Shown here in pieces: positions 10,344 through 11,576 of a stretch of 11,576 nucleotides of DNA (positions within the stretch are counted from its first letter, which is position 1; every line of letters begins with the position of its first letter). A program made the position numbers and the translations under genes. Under the pieces are notes generated by a model that saw nothing but the letters and a program-made list of their open reading frames with translations, was not told the origin of the DNA and searched no databases. The stretch spans positions 1 through 11,576 of the forward strand of contig JAGOUA010000020.1 of NCBI GenBank assembly GCA_018061485.1, in the 5' to 3' direction. Source of the DNA: Patescibacteria group bacterium. GTDB taxonomy: Bacteria; Patescibacteriota; Patescibacteriia; 2-12-FULL-60-25.

Positions 10344-11558
10344 TTAGCCAAAGTATTCGGCGAGGTCTCCGTATATTCCTTCAAGACGCGACACGTCTTT
10401 CGCTCCGTCATGAGTAGATTGTGCTGATAGGTCGTTGATATAGTCGCGCAATGACTGCAGTAACACCTGTGGTTGATCGAGCTGAGGTAACCGGAGCCAG
10501 CTATATTCCTCCAAAAAGGCATGAAGCTCATGCGCGAAGAAGCTTGGACGAGCTTTTTCCTGAAAAGAATCCCAGACGGTCTTCGCTGGCACTCGTGGTA
10601 TCGTATCTTGAATGGCCAAGAGGGCGAAGACCATCTCTTTAAAGCTTTGCGTGGCGATGATTGCTTGTATTCCGTCTTCGCGCGAAGCTTCAGAGAAGCG
10701 CAAAAACCCAATAGCCCGCATCACGTTCCAGACCTCGTCGAGAAAGAGATCTGCTCCTCTTTCACGCTCCTCCGGTGATAGCTCATGATCGACGTCGCTG
10801 TTCGCCACCATCGTCCACAGATTTTCTAGGTGAACGTCTTCTGGAAGGGGTTGCCCCTTGGGCTCTTTGCGGCGTAGACTCAAAAAGAGGCTTCCTGGAT
10901 GGAATTCCCATATCCCCTGAGTCAAATAGGCGAGGATCTCATCTTTTCCCTCGATAAAAAGCTGCTTTTTTTGTGGATCTGTATAGCGGGCATGTTGTTC
11001 GGGTGCAATCATGAGCTTATAGAGGTTGTGAAAAAGCTCGTGAGCAATCACCGCTTCTTTTCCTTGGGCGCGCCCTACGTTTCGGATGTTCTCATCGTGG
11101 GTAATGATGCAATACTTCATCGCCTCTTTGATGAGTGGATCGGCGTTTACTCTTTCAAATACGTCATTCAACGGTATCGATCCGCCATGATCCGTTACGC
11201 CATATCCGTTATTGGCTGTGATCGATACCACGATACTCAATGGGCGCACTTCTGTTGTTACGTCCGCTCGTTTTGTGATATATCGAGCTTCTTTGAGAGT
11301 GGTGACGAGCTCGGGTAACCGATCCTTGGGAAAGCTCTGACAGAAGTGTATCCCGTGCTTTATCCGCCTCACGACCGCTTCAAATACCACTTGCTGTTGC
11401 GGTGTCATGCACTCTTGTGCCGCCGCACATCGCGTATCGAGTTCGTCGAGATTGATGGTGGTTGTTTGTCGTACGAGCCACAGGAGTTCTTGGCTGATGA
11501 GCGCTCCAAATCGCTCATTCTCCTCATAGCGAACCTGTTCACTAGGGGTAAATGTCAT
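10344..11558 (-). CDS. Putative HExxH zinc metalloprotease (second copy of the design)
   Basis: 404 residues, no signal peptide or membrane segment, probably cytoplasmic. The zinc motif is HELFH at 173-177 (AVIAHELFHNLYKL). A GKDEILAY motif follows, with Glu207, 30 residues after His177, as the probable third ligand. The gene at 2871-3929 has the same plan: helical N-terminus of ~100 residues, a beta-rich stretch before HExxH (here RPLSIVVSITANNGYGV and KYCIITHDEN), KDE-h-LA-aromatic after it, then a long helical C-terminal half. The spacing differs (30 against 49 residues) and overall identity is low, so they are distant paralogues or members of one loosely conserved family. No known protease family could be assigned with confidence. 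The ATG at 11558 follows AAGG 11 bases upstream; the promoter lies outside the window. Confidence 0.6.
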   Translation of the reverse strand: MTFTPSEQVRYEENERFGALISQELLWLVRQTTTINLDELDTRCAAAQECMTPQQQVVFEAVVRRIKHGIHFCQSFPKDRLPELVTTLKEARYITKRADVTTEVRPLSIVVSITANNGYGVTDHGGSIPLNDVFERVNADPLIKEAMKYCIITHDENIRNVGRAQGKEAVIAHELFHNLYKLMIAPEQHARYTDPQKKQLFIEGKDEILAYLTQGIWEFHPGSLFLSLRRKEPKGQPLPEDVHLENLWTMVANSDVDHELSPEERERGADLFLDEVWNVMRAIGFLRFSEASREDGIQAIIATQSFKEMVFALLAIQDTIPRVPAKTVWDSFQEKARPSFFAHELHAFLEEYSWLRLPQLDQPQVLLQSLRDYINDLSAQSTHDGAKDVSRLEGIYGDLAEYFG

Positions 11559-11576
11559 GGGGGATAGCCCTTCTGC

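Overview
The window looks like bacterial chromosome from an uncultivated, small-genome lineage. I favour a member of the Candidate Phyla Radiation / Patescibacteria: many short proteins are unplaceable beyond a fold, there is a small GIY-YIG nuclease, a self-splicing intron sits in a tRNA gene, most starts lack a Shine-Dalgarno sequence, and several predicted leaders are very short. This placement is inference; there is no rRNA or ribosomal protein gene to confirm it. The standard genetic code fits. All recognisable intact genes end in TAA or TAG, none in TGA.

Layout. 1-1380 (minus strand): the N-terminal part of a leucine-rich-repeat lipoprotein, a small protein with a C-terminal membrane anchor, and a VanZ/YjdF-like polytopic membrane protein. 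1390-1995 (minus): a tRNA-Trp locus in which an intact tRNA-Trp(CCA) and a GIY-YIG nuclease ORF lie between two tRNA-Trp-like half genes, each fused to the same perfect 24-bp palindrome. 2072-3929 (plus): a P-loop kinase-like protein, a truncated second P-loop ORF and a putative HExxH zinc metalloprotease. 3939-5237 (minus): a two-TM DUF3592-like protein and a 2H phosphoesterase. 5290-9317 (plus): a free-standing ASCH protein, a GNAT-GNAT-ASCH fusion, a frameshifted second 2H phosphoesterase, a short PQQ-type beta-propeller protein and a tRNA-guanine transglycosylase that has lost all four zinc ligands. 9350-9688 (minus): a small basic protein of unknown function, expressed divergently from a tRNA-Asn(GUU) gene (9857-10245) interrupted inside its anticodon by a 314-nt group I intron. 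10344-11558 (minus): a second HExxH metalloprotease of the same general design as the first.

How the parts may fit. Several products belong to families that act on or bind RNA: two 2H phosphoesterases, two ASCH domains, TGT, and two unusual tRNA loci. No operon joins them all, so a common pathway is only a hypothesis. The best candidates for something undescribed are the tRNA-Trp/palindrome/GIY-YIG unit (441-bp spacing between 49-bp repeats), the intron in tRNA-Asn, the zinc-less TGT, and the pair of metalloproteases sharing HExxH plus a downstream KDE-h-LA-aromatic motif.
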